Assembly: GCA_934504345.1 (NCBI GenBank)
Contig: CAKSVR010000046.1
Span: 1-16,556 of the forward strand
DNA from: an uncultured Agathobaculum sp.
GTDB lineage: Bacteria > Bacillota > Clostridia > Oscillospirales > Butyricicoccaceae
Length of the DNA stretch: 16,556 bases
Direction of reading: 5' to 3'
Part shown: positions 7,381-13,363 of the stretch, piece by piece
How the letters are laid out: every line of letters starts with the position of its first letter
How positions within the stretch are numbered: position 1 is the first letter of the stretch
Translations under genes and position numbers: made by a program
The notes under the pieces: generated by a model
The model's input: only the letters and a program-made list of their open reading frames with translations
The model's database searches: none
What the model was told of the DNA's origin: nothing

Positions 7381-7396
7381 TGTTTCACGTGAAACA
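7381..7396. promoter_or_regulatory. parS site 4
   Basis: Exact TGTTTCACGTGAAACA, 12 bp past the noc stop codon. The four centres are 64, 103 and 42 bp apart. The rest of the 7088-7408 spacer holds the parA promoter, the noc terminator and AT-rich filler, with no credible gene. Confidence 0.95.
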
Positions 7397-7408
7397 TTCG
7401 GAACCTCC

Positions 7409-8263
7409 TCAATTTCGCGCGTGCGGAATGCTGATCGTCAGCGTAAGACCGTCCTCGCTCTCCTGCTGCTCAACGGTAGCGCCGATGCCGGCATCCACCA
7501 TCACGCCGACCGCACGGTTGAGCGTGTTCAGGAAGAACCGCACATCCTTAATGAGCCGCACGACCTTATGCGAGGGCTCGGTCGGTTCGGCCGGTGCGGG
7601 CAGCTCGGCCGCCTCCGGCTCGTCCTTATGTGTCAGCAGCTCCTCGATGTACTGCTCCGAGCGGCTGACGTTCAGCTCGTGCTCGATGATGTAATGCGTG
7701 GCGTTGATACGATCCTCTTCTTCGCTCAGGCGCAGCAGACACCGTGCGTGCCGCTCGGTGAGGTTTGCGCTGCGGATGAGCTCCATGTTCTGCGCGGACA
7801 ACCGCAGCAGGCGCAGCTTATTCGCCACAGCGGACTGCGTTTTCCCGACCTTGCGGGCGGCCTCCTCCTGGGTCAGACCGTACTGGTCGATCAGCCGCCG
7901 GAAACCGTAGGCTTCCTCGAAAAAGTCCAGGTCGCGCCGCTGGAGGTTCTCGACCAGCGCAATCGCCGAGGAATCCTGATTATCCGCCGAGATCAGCAGA
8001 CACGGTACGTCGTTCAGGCCCGCGACACGCGCGGCCCGCAGCCGCCGCTCCCCTGCCACGAGCTCGTAGCCGCCGCCCGGTGCGCGGCGCACGGTCAGCG
8101 GATTGAGTACGCCATACTGCCGGATGCTCTCCGCCAGCTGTGCGATCGCCTCCGGATCAAAATATTTGCGCGGCTGATTGGGATTGCGGGAAATCTCGCT
8201 CACACGGATGCGCCGCAGCGTGCGTTCCTCTTTGCCGGATACTAAGGTTAAAACGGACATCAT
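7409..8263 (-). CDS. noc: Noc nucleoid-occlusion protein (ParB paralog)
   Basis: A ParB-family CTPase which in Bacillus binds NBS sites and keeps the division septum off the nucleoid. At 284 residues it carries GERRLRA (71-77), ENLQR (105-109) and a helix-turn-helix about 130-155. At the four positions known to set ParB versus Noc DNA specificity it reads Q143, K149, R154 and R171. Published Noc residues are Q, K, K, R, so this is the Noc type, with a conservative K-to-R change at one. TERHAR (169-174) is also Noc-like. The N-terminus (MMSVLTLVSGKEERTLRR) does not look like the short aromatic amphipathic helix that anchors Bacillus Noc to the membrane. ATG 8263 has AAAGGAGG with 7 nt spacing. 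It forms its own unit, with a palindrome upstream and a terminator downstream. Confidence 0.93.
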   Translation of the reverse strand: MMSVLTLVSGKEERTLRRIRVSEISRNPNQPRKYFDPEAIAQLAESIRQYGVLNPLTVRRAPGGGYELVAGERRLRAARVAGLNDVPCLLISADNQDSSAIALVENLQRRDLDFFEEAYGFRRLIDQYGLTQEEAARKVGKTQSAVANKLRLLRLSAQNMELIRSANLTERHARCLLRLSEEEDRINATHYIIEHELNVSRSEQYIEELLTHKDEPEAAELPAPAEPTEPSHKVVRLIKDVRFFLNTLNRAVGVMVDAGIGATVEQQESEDGLTLTISIPHARN

Positions 8264-8307
8264 ATGTGCTCCTCCTTTAGAGTGGTTTTTCTGTTAAATC
8301 GGTAGCT

Positions 8308-8327
8308 TATGGTAATAGATTACCATA
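8308..8327. promoter_or_regulatory. 20-bp palindrome upstream of noc, candidate operator
   Basis: TATGGTAATAGATTACCATA has 9-bp arms complementary without mismatch around AG. It lies 45-64 nt before the noc ATG, where a promoter must be. I could not assign a convincing -35/-10 pair, and its AT-rich composition argues against a terminator. It matches neither parS nor NBS. Binding protein unknown. Confidence 0.6.
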
Positions 8328-8391
8328 TAATTACAGTTTAGCAAGCAAAATCGACCGCAAAAACTCTACTATCCGACTGCTATCTGACATC

Positions 8392-8408
8392 ACCGGATAA
8401 AATCCGGT
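8392..8408. repeat. Small hairpin ACCGGAT-AAA-ATCCGGT
   Basis: Perfect 7-bp arms around AAA in the noc-rsmG spacer. It has no U tract on either side, and its role is unknown. Elsewhere in the 8264-8490 spacer I see only the palindrome at 8308 and the rsmG terminator. Confidence 0.5.
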
Positions 8409-8428
8409 CCATTCCCTGCTGTTCGGAC

Positions 8429-8464
8429 AAAAAATATCCTCTGTACGAAAAATACAGAGGATAT
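8429..8464 (-). terminator. Terminator of the mnmG-rsmG transcript
   Basis: Perfect 12-bp arms, ATATCCTCTGTA (8434-8445) and TACAGAGGATAT (8453-8464), with a 7-nt loop. On the minus strand the stem is followed by six U (8434-8429). Confidence 0.92.
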
Positions 8465-8490
8465 ACGTTTTGTATATTTTCCAGATAATA

Positions 8491-9207
8491 TTACAGTGGG
8501 TTTGTCTGGATCTTCTTGAACCGGCGCGGATATTTTTCCGGGGTTTCCTGCTGTTTTTGCAGGCGCACGATTACCCGGGAAACGCCGTCGAACGGCACGG
8601 TGTAGTGCAGCAGCTCGGCCTCGGGCGTGCCGAGCACCGCCATGGCATTCGCCGCTGCCTCGACCTCCTCGGTGCAGTCCTCGGCTTTCATCGCGAGGAA
8701 CGCACCGCCGACCTTGACCATCGGAACCGCCATTTCACTCAGCACCCGCAGCTCAGCCACGGCACGCGACACCGCGAGGTCAAACGTGCCGCGGTGCTCC
8801 TTGGCGAAATCCTCCGCGCGGGCGTGAACCGCTGTGACGTTTTGCAGACCCAGCGCCTCGATGACTTCGTTCAGAAAATCAATGCGCTTACGCAGTGCAT
8901 CGAGCAGCACAAATTCGGTTTCCGGGCACAGGATGGCCAGCGGCATTCCGGGGAAACCGGCACCTGTGCCGACATCGATCACGCGCCCGCCTTTCGGCAT
9001 ATACTGCGCCAGCGCCGCGCAATCGAGGAAATGACGGGTCACGACCTCCGCCGGATCGGTTATCGCAGTCAGGTTCATGACTTTATTTTTTTCAAGTAAA
9101 ATTTCAGAATACTGCAATAATCTCTCAATCGTAGTGTCCGTGTCACGCGGACAGCTTGCGAGCTTCAACTCGTCCAGACCGGCGCGCAGCAGCTCTTTTT
9201 CAGTCAT
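8491..9207 (-). CDS. rsmG: 16S rRNA (guanine527-N7)-methyltransferase
   Basis: Methylates N7 of G527 in the 530 loop of 16S rRNA using SAM; loss gives low-level streptomycin resistance in several bacteria. At 238 residues it is of normal length. NLTAI (45-49) is the family's early conserved stretch, DVGTGAGFPGMPL (78-90) is the SAM-binding glycine loop, and the acidic end of strand 2 is at LLDALRKR (101-108). The start ATG at 9207 overlaps the mnmG stop as ATGA, so the two are co-translated, the common mnmG-rsmG (gidA-gidB) pairing. It ends before a strong terminator. Confidence 0.96.
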   Translation of the reverse strand: MTEKELLRAGLDELKLASCPRDTDTTIERLLQYSEILLEKNKVMNLTAITDPAEVVTRHFLDCAALAQYMPKGGRVIDVGTGAGFPGMPLAILCPETEFVLLDALRKRIDFLNEVIEALGLQNVTAVHARAEDFAKEHRGTFDLAVSRAVAELRVLSEMAVPMVKVGGAFLAMKAEDCTEEVEAAANAMAVLGTPEAELLHYTVPFDGVSRVIVRLQKQQETPEKYPRRFKKIQTNPL

Positions 9208-11090
9208 GCCTTTCCCTCCTTTTTGCGGGTTTCAATATAGATCATCAGCGCCGTAATATCCGCCGGCGACACGCCCGAAATACGGGCCGCCTGACCGAAA
9301 TTCAGCGGCTTGACATCGTTCAGCTTTTGCCGTGCTTCGAGGCGCAGCGAGTCCACCTCGCTGTAATCCAGATCGAGCGGCAGCGGGCGGCTCTGCAGCT
9401 TGCGGTACTGCTCCACATCGCGCATCTGGCGCTCGATGTAGCCCGCGTATTTCACGCGGATCTCCACCTGCTCACGGATAACGGCGGGCAGCTCCGGGCG
9501 TTCCGGATCGAGCAGCGCGAGGTCGGCATAGCTGAGCTCCGGGCGGCGCAGCAGGTCGATGAGCTTGCATCCTGCCTTGAGCGGCGTGGAATGATGGCTC
9601 TCGAGGAACGCCGTCAGCGTGTCGCTCGGCGCAACGCCGACCGAGGCCACACGGTCGATCTCCGCCTGCACAGCCTGATATTTTTTGCGTACCTTTTCGC
9701 CGCGTTCGGGCGGATTCAAGCCCACGCGGACACCGATCGGCACCAGACGTTCGTCTGCGTTATCCTGCCGCAGCAGCAGGCGGTACTCCGAGCGCGAAGT
9801 CATCATGCGATAGGGTTCGCTCGTGCCGCGCGTTACCAAATCGTCGATCAGCGTGCCGATATAACCGTCCGCACGGTCGAGCACGAGCGGTTCCTCGCCC
9901 TTGATCTTGCGTGCGGCATTGATGCCCGCGACAAGACCCTGTGCAGCGGCCTCCTCATAGCCGGACGAGCCGCAGAACTGCCCCGCACCATACAGACCGG
10001 GCACCTTTTTGGTTTCCAGCGTGGGCATCAGCTCCAGCGGATCGATGCAGTCGTACTCGATGGCATACGCCGGACGCATGATCTCCGCGTGCTCCAGACC
10101 CTTGACCGAGCGCAGCATTTCGCGCTGTACATCGAACGGCATGGACGACGAGAAGCCCTGCACATAGATCTCCTCGGTGTTCATGCCCATCGGCTCGAGG
10201 AACAGCTGGTGGCGCGGCTTATCTGCGAATCGCACCACCTTATCCTCGATAGACGGGCAGTAACGCGGGCCTACGCCCTCGATCTGGCCGCCGTACAGCG
10301 GTGAACGGCTGAGGTTCGCGCGGATGATCTCGTGCGTTCTCGCGGTCGTATAGGTCAGGTGGCACACGGCGCGGTTGTCCGGCGGATGGTCGGTTTCGAA
10401 CGAGAACGGAATGATCTCGTCCTCGCCCGCCTGCACGGCAAGGCCGCTGAAGTCGATCGAGCGGCGGTTGATGCGCGGCGGCGTGCCGGTCTTGAAGCGC
10501 TGCAAACGCAGTCCCAGCCCGCGCAGCGACTCGGTGAGCGGCTTTGCCGCCGCCATGCCGTCCGGGCCGGATTCGCGGGCATACTCACCGATGATGACAC
10601 GGCCGCCGAGGAACGTACCCGAGGCGATAACGGCCGCCTTGACCGGATGGCGTGCACCGATGGCCGTCACAACGGCAGCGACCGCGCCGTTCTCCACCTC
10701 GATAGACACGATCTCGTCCTGCATGAGATACAGGTTGTCCTGCTGCTCGAGCGTGTGCTTCATATACTCTCTGTATTTAACGCGGTCGGCCTGTGCGCGC
10801 AGCGAATGCACCGCCGGTCCCTTGCCGCGGTTGAGCATTCGGTACTGGATGCAGGCCGCATCGGCTGCCCGCGCCATCTCGCCGCCCAGCGCGTCAATCT
10901 CGCGCACAAGGTGTCCCTTGGCCGTACCGCCGATAGCCGGATTGCACGGCATATTGCCGACAGCATCCAGATTGATGGAAAAACACGCGGTTTTCGTACC
11001 CAGACGGGCTGCGGCCAGTGCCGCCTCGATGCCGGCATGACCGGCGCCGATCACCGCTATATCAAAGGCTTCCGCCGGAAAAACCGTCAT
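9204..11090 (-). CDS. mnmG: MnmG (GidA), FAD enzyme for 5-carboxymethylaminomethyluridine in tRNA
   Basis: Works with MnmE to add the cmnm5 group to wobble U34 of tRNAs, using FAD, NADH and methylenetetrahydrofolate. The 628-residue length is standard. The dinucleotide-binding motif GAGHAG is at 15-20, the signature PCNPAIGGTAKGHL starts at 48 (C49), the second conserved cysteine is C278 in GPRYCPSIEDK, and the late signature GLYGAGQFCGSSGYEEAAAQG is present. The ATG at 11090 has GGGGAGGG 7 nt before it. Usually mnmE directly precedes mnmG; here about 0.9 kb of repeats separates them, so mnmG probably has its own promoter, and the DnaA-box-like cluster lies in its upstream region. Confidence 0.97.
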   Translation of the reverse strand: MTVFPAEAFDIAVIGAGHAGIEAALAAARLGTKTACFSINLDAVGNMPCNPAIGGTAKGHLVREIDALGGEMARAADAACIQYRMLNRGKGPAVHSLRAQADRVKYREYMKHTLEQQDNLYLMQDEIVSIEVENGAVAAVVTAIGARHPVKAAVIASGTFLGGRVIIGEYARESGPDGMAAAKPLTESLRGLGLRLQRFKTGTPPRINRRSIDFSGLAVQAGEDEIIPFSFETDHPPDNRAVCHLTYTTARTHEIIRANLSRSPLYGGQIEGVGPRYCPSIEDKVVRFADKPRHQLFLEPMGMNTEEIYVQGFSSSMPFDVQREMLRSVKGLEHAEIMRPAYAIEYDCIDPLELMPTLETKKVPGLYGAGQFCGSSGYEEAAAQGLVAGINAARKIKGEEPLVLDRADGYIGTLIDDLVTRGTSEPYRMMTSRSEYRLLLRQDNADERLVPIGVRVGLNPPERGEKVRKKYQAVQAEIDRVASVGVAPSDTLTAFLESHHSTPLKAGCKLIDLLRRPELSYADLALLDPERPELPAVIREQVEIRVKYAGYIERQMRDVEQYRKLQSRPLPLDLDYSEVDSLRLEARQKLNDVKPLNFGQAARISGVSPADITALMIYIETRKKEGKA

Positions 11091-11130
11091 TGGCGTTCCC
11101 TCCCCTTTCGTTCGGAGCTCCTGTTTGTTC

Positions 11131-11193
11131 TGTGTATAAGGCTGTGAATATCTGTTGATAACTCTGTGGATACTGTTGATAACTTGCGGATAA
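11131..11193 (-). promoter_or_regulatory. Cluster of six DnaA-box-like 9-mers upstream of mnmG
   Basis: Read on the minus strand: TTATACACA (11139-11131, full consensus match), ATATTCACA (11151-11143), TTATCAACA (11161-11153), GTATCCACA (11173-11165), TTATCAACA (11182-11174) and TTATCCGCA (11193-11185). The last five differ by one base from TTATNCACA. All point the same way, and starts are 9-12 bp apart, roughly one helical turn. A seventh, TTATCCCCA, is at 11330-11322. AT-rich DNA follows at 11194-11250. The pattern resembles the DnaA arrays of origins or of DnaA-regulated promoters. Confidence 0.72.
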
Positions 11194-11233
11194 TTGACCG
11201 CGATTTCAATACATTACGTTATAATTCCTTATG

Positions 11234-11264
11234 ATTATAACTTTCAGTTGAATTCTACGGTCAA
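11234..11264 (-). promoter_or_regulatory. Possible mnmG promoter
   Basis: On the minus strand TTGACC (11264-11259), a 19-bp spacer and TATAAT (11239-11234). The -10 is perfect but the spacer is long, so this is tentative. If real, the DnaA-like boxes lie in the transcribed leader of mnmG. Confidence 0.4.
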
Positions 11265-11291
11265 TTTTCGACAGGGTATACCGTATATGGT

Positions 11292-11318
11292 GGCGGGCGA
11301 ACACTGTTCGCCCCTACG
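11292..11318. repeat. Palindromic intergenic repeat, copy A
   Basis: A 27-bp hairpin unit beginning GGCGGG and ending CCCTACG. The inner arms GGGCGAACA and TGTTCGCCC pair perfectly. It shares its ends with the unit at 11396-11422, whose stem has a different but also complementary sequence. Confidence 0.65.
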
Positions 11319-11395
11319 GTTTGGGGATAACGTCATTGATGCCTGTTCTATCCCTGTTCCCATACTCCATCAAATCCAGTGCAAAAATTTACAAC

Positions 11396-11422
11396 GGCGG
11401 GGTGAGGGCACCCCGCCCTACG
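11396..11422. repeat. Palindromic intergenic repeat, copy B
   Basis: A 27-bp unit, again from GGCGGG to CCCTACG, with stem GGCGGGGTG/CACCCCGCC and loop AGGG. It is 104 bp from copy A. The 11423-11508 stretch after it is AT-rich and I see no gene or site in it. Confidence 0.65.
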
Positions 11423-11508
11423 TATATCGTCAACATATTATCTATTTCATACCGCAAACGCGATATTCGCCAAATATATATGATACACGATTTTAAGGCA
11501 AAATAAAA

Positions 11509-11538
11509 GAGGACGTTTGCACAGATTGCAAACGTTCT
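11509..11538. repeat. Palindromic direct repeat, copy 1 (possible mnmE-side terminator)
   Basis: Its first 27 bp are identical to 11761-11787. The core ACGTTTGC/GCAAACGT forms a hairpin. On the minus strand it is followed by CTTTTATTTT, so it could end transcription running left from mnmE, though one stem pair is an A-C mismatch in that direction. Confidence 0.65.
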
Positions 11539-11543
11539 GACCT

Positions 11544-11738
11544 GTCGCGAAACTACAGTTTCGCCGACAAGAGGAACGGACCGTGGGCCGTTCCAAAGTC
11601 GTCCGAAAGTTCCTATACAGAAACTTTCTCCCTCTTAAAGTATAAAAACCGAGGTACACGCCCCCGGTTTTTATGAATTTGCGATGCAAATTCTATTGAA
11701 TACGCGCTCCCGCGCGATATGATGGAAATTGGTTCAAT
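11544..11738. repeat. Chain of hairpins between the two palindromic direct repeats
   Basis: Successive inverted repeats: 11544-11568 (CGAAACT/AGTTTCG, plus GTCG/CGAC past a bulge), 11573-11594 (GGAACGG/CCGTTCC), 11605-11628 (GAAAGTT/AACTTTC), 11643-11673 (TAAAAACCG/CGGTTTTTA), 11675-11693 (GAATTTGC/GCAAATTC) and 11703-11714 (CGCG/CGCG), the last nested in ATTGAA/TTCAAT (11695-11738). No coding frame here is credible. It may be a structured RNA or a mosaic of repeat elements. Confidence 0.6.
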
Positions 11739-11759
11739 ACCGACTTTTTCGACAAACTG

Positions 11760-11801
11760 AGAGGACGTTTGCACAGATTGCAAACGTCCTCTTTCTTTTT
11801 T
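11760..11801 (+). terminator. Plus-strand terminator-like hairpin, palindromic repeat copy 2
   Basis: A 13-bp perfect stem (11760-11772 with 11780-11792, AGAGGACGTTTGC and its complement), loop ACAGATT, tail TTCTTTTTT. It has full terminator form on the plus strand, but no plus-strand gene precedes it. It shares 27 identical bases with 11509-11535. Confidence 0.7.
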
Positions 11802-11823
11802 AAGTGCAATTTCCTGTATCTTT

Positions 11824-11986
11824 GAGGTATCACCGTGTAATTCGGCAAGAGCAATTTGCGTAAAAATTTTGCGTTCTGATTAGGCGTGGTTCCGCAGCAA
11901 TACTTTGTGTATTGCAAGGGAGCACAACGACATCAGGGCGGAAAATTTTCGCAAAGTGCCGCAGGCGGATTGCACGGTGATGCCTC
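11824..11986. mobile_element. MITE-like 163-bp inverted-repeat element next to mnmE
   Basis: Ends GAGGTATCACCGTG (11824-11837) and CACGGTGATGCCTC (11973-11986) are inverted copies with one difference. The similarity continues inward for roughly 55 bp per arm (shared TTTGCG, AAAATTTT and CTGAT blocks), and the tip carries a separate perfect hairpin GCAATAC/GTATTGC at 11897-11915. It has no coding capacity. The right end touches the mnmE stop codon at 11987. No transposase is in the window and I see no clear target duplication, so 'mobile' is inference. Confidence 0.6.
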
Positions 11987-13348
11987 CTATTTTCCTACGC
12001 AGAAATCGCTGAAAATGCGGGATACCACGGCTTCGGTCACGGTTTCGCCGGTGATCTCGCCCAGCGCGGAGATCGCGCCCTCGGCATCCATCACGACCGC
12101 GTCCGGTGTCATGCCGGATTGCGCCGCATACAGCGCCGCCTCACACCGTTCTGCCGCACGAGCCAGCGCCGTTGCCTGCCGTGCGTTGGTGATGAGTGCG
12201 CCGTCAAATGCGCCGTCGCCCAGACCCACCGTGCGCGGGATGAGCGAGAGCAGTCCCTCCAGTCCGTCCCCGGTCTTGGCCGAGAGCGGCACGATATGCA
12301 GGAAATGCTTTTTCAGCAGCTTTTCGTCGATCTGCTGCGGCAGGTCCATCTTGTTCACCACGGCGATGGCCCGATGACCCGCCGAGCGCGCCAGCACGAG
12401 CATATCCTCATCGCTGATGGGCTTGGAGCCGTCGAACACCGCGAGGATGAGCGACGAGGCCGAAGCCTCCGCCATCGCGCGGTCGATGCCCGCCTGCTCG
12501 ACCGGGTCGGTCGTGTTACGCAGACCGGCGGTGTCCGTCACGCGGAGCAGCAGCTGACCCACCTTGACGTTCTCCTCGATGAGGTCGCGGGTCGTGCCCG
12601 GAATGTCGGTGACGATAGCGCGCTCGCGCCCGAGCAGCGTGTTGAGCAGTGTGGACTTGCCCGCATTCGGCCGTCCGAGAATGACACACGGCACGCCTTC
12701 CCGCAGGATACGGCCGCGCTCGTAGCTCTCGGCCATGTGGTACAGCTTGTCCGTGATGCGATGCAGCAGCGCCGCTGCATCGTCGAACAGTACGGGATCG
12801 ATGTCCTCATCCGGGAAATCCACGACCGCGTGGAAATGCGCCACCATGCCGAGCAGCTCCTCGCGCATCTCGTGCACGGGAGAGCCGACTGCGCCCATCA
12901 CCTGTGCCGCTGCGTTCTGCGCCGCCTCGGCGGTGCGGGCGGTGATCAAGTCATGCACGGCCTCGGCCTCAGAGAGGCCCATCTTGCCGTTCAGGAACGC
13001 CCGGCGGGTAAATTCACCGGCCTCGGCCTGCCGCACGCCCTGCGCGAACAGCGCATCCAGACCGGCCTGCAATACCGCCGTCGAACCGTGGCACTGAAGC
13101 TCGGCCATGGTTTCGCCGGTATAGGTGTACGGCGCGTGCAGCGCCACGGCGTAGCAGCAGTCTATCACCTTGCCGGACTTGTCCGTCAGCGTGCCGTAGA
13201 TCAGCTTCTGCGAGGGTGCTTCGGTCAGCGGTCTGCCGTTTCTCGCCTGAAAAACGGCATTTACCGCCTCGATTGCGCGTTCACCCGACACGCGGATCAA
13301 ACCGATGGGTCCGCCGGCAGAGGAAATTGCGGCAATCGTATCGTTCAT
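11987..13348 (-). CDS. mnmE: MnmE (TrmE), tRNA-modification GTPase
   Basis: Partner of MnmG in making cmnm5U34 in tRNA; GTP hydrolysis drives the reaction. 453 residues. The N-terminal folate-binding domain (1-118) and helical domain surround a G domain with G1 GRPNAGKS (225-232), G2 IPGTTRD (249-255), G3 DTAG (272-275) and G4 NKMD (332-335). It closes with the required CxGK motif, here CVGK at 450-453, so the protein is complete despite the inverted-repeat element starting at its stop codon. The ATG at 13348 is 15 nt after the khpB stop and has only a weak GGGG ribosome site, suggesting coupled translation. It is the last gene of the rnpA-yidD-yidC-khpB-mnmE run. Confidence 0.97.
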   Translation of the reverse strand: MNDTIAAISSAGGPIGLIRVSGERAIEAVNAVFQARNGRPLTEAPSQKLIYGTLTDKSGKVIDCCYAVALHAPYTYTGETMAELQCHGSTAVLQAGLDALFAQGVRQAEAGEFTRRAFLNGKMGLSEAEAVHDLITARTAEAAQNAAAQVMGAVGSPVHEMREELLGMVAHFHAVVDFPDEDIDPVLFDDAAALLHRITDKLYHMAESYERGRILREGVPCVILGRPNAGKSTLLNTLLGRERAIVTDIPGTTRDLIEENVKVGQLLLRVTDTAGLRNTTDPVEQAGIDRAMAEASASSLILAVFDGSKPISDEDMLVLARSAGHRAIAVVNKMDLPQQIDEKLLKKHFLHIVPLSAKTGDGLEGLLSLIPRTVGLGDGAFDGALITNARQATALARAAERCEAALYAAQSGMTPDAVVMDAEGAISALGEITGETVTEAVVSRIFSDFCVGK

Positions 13349-13363
13349 AACGAATGCCCCGTA

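Noticed and set aside
7227..7412. Small minus-strand frame with repeated FHVKH
   Set aside because: FHVKH is what parS encodes when translated; this is a regulatory spacer, not a gene.
11509..11791. CRISPR array suggested by near-identical palindromic repeats
   Set aside because: Only two copies, about 225 bp apart, with hairpin-filled DNA rather than a unique spacer, and no cas genes.
11447..11917. Two small minus-strand frames sharing the peptide VCNLCKRPL
   Set aside because: The shared peptide is only the translation of the two palindromic DNA repeats. The frames cross hairpins and lack ribosome sites.
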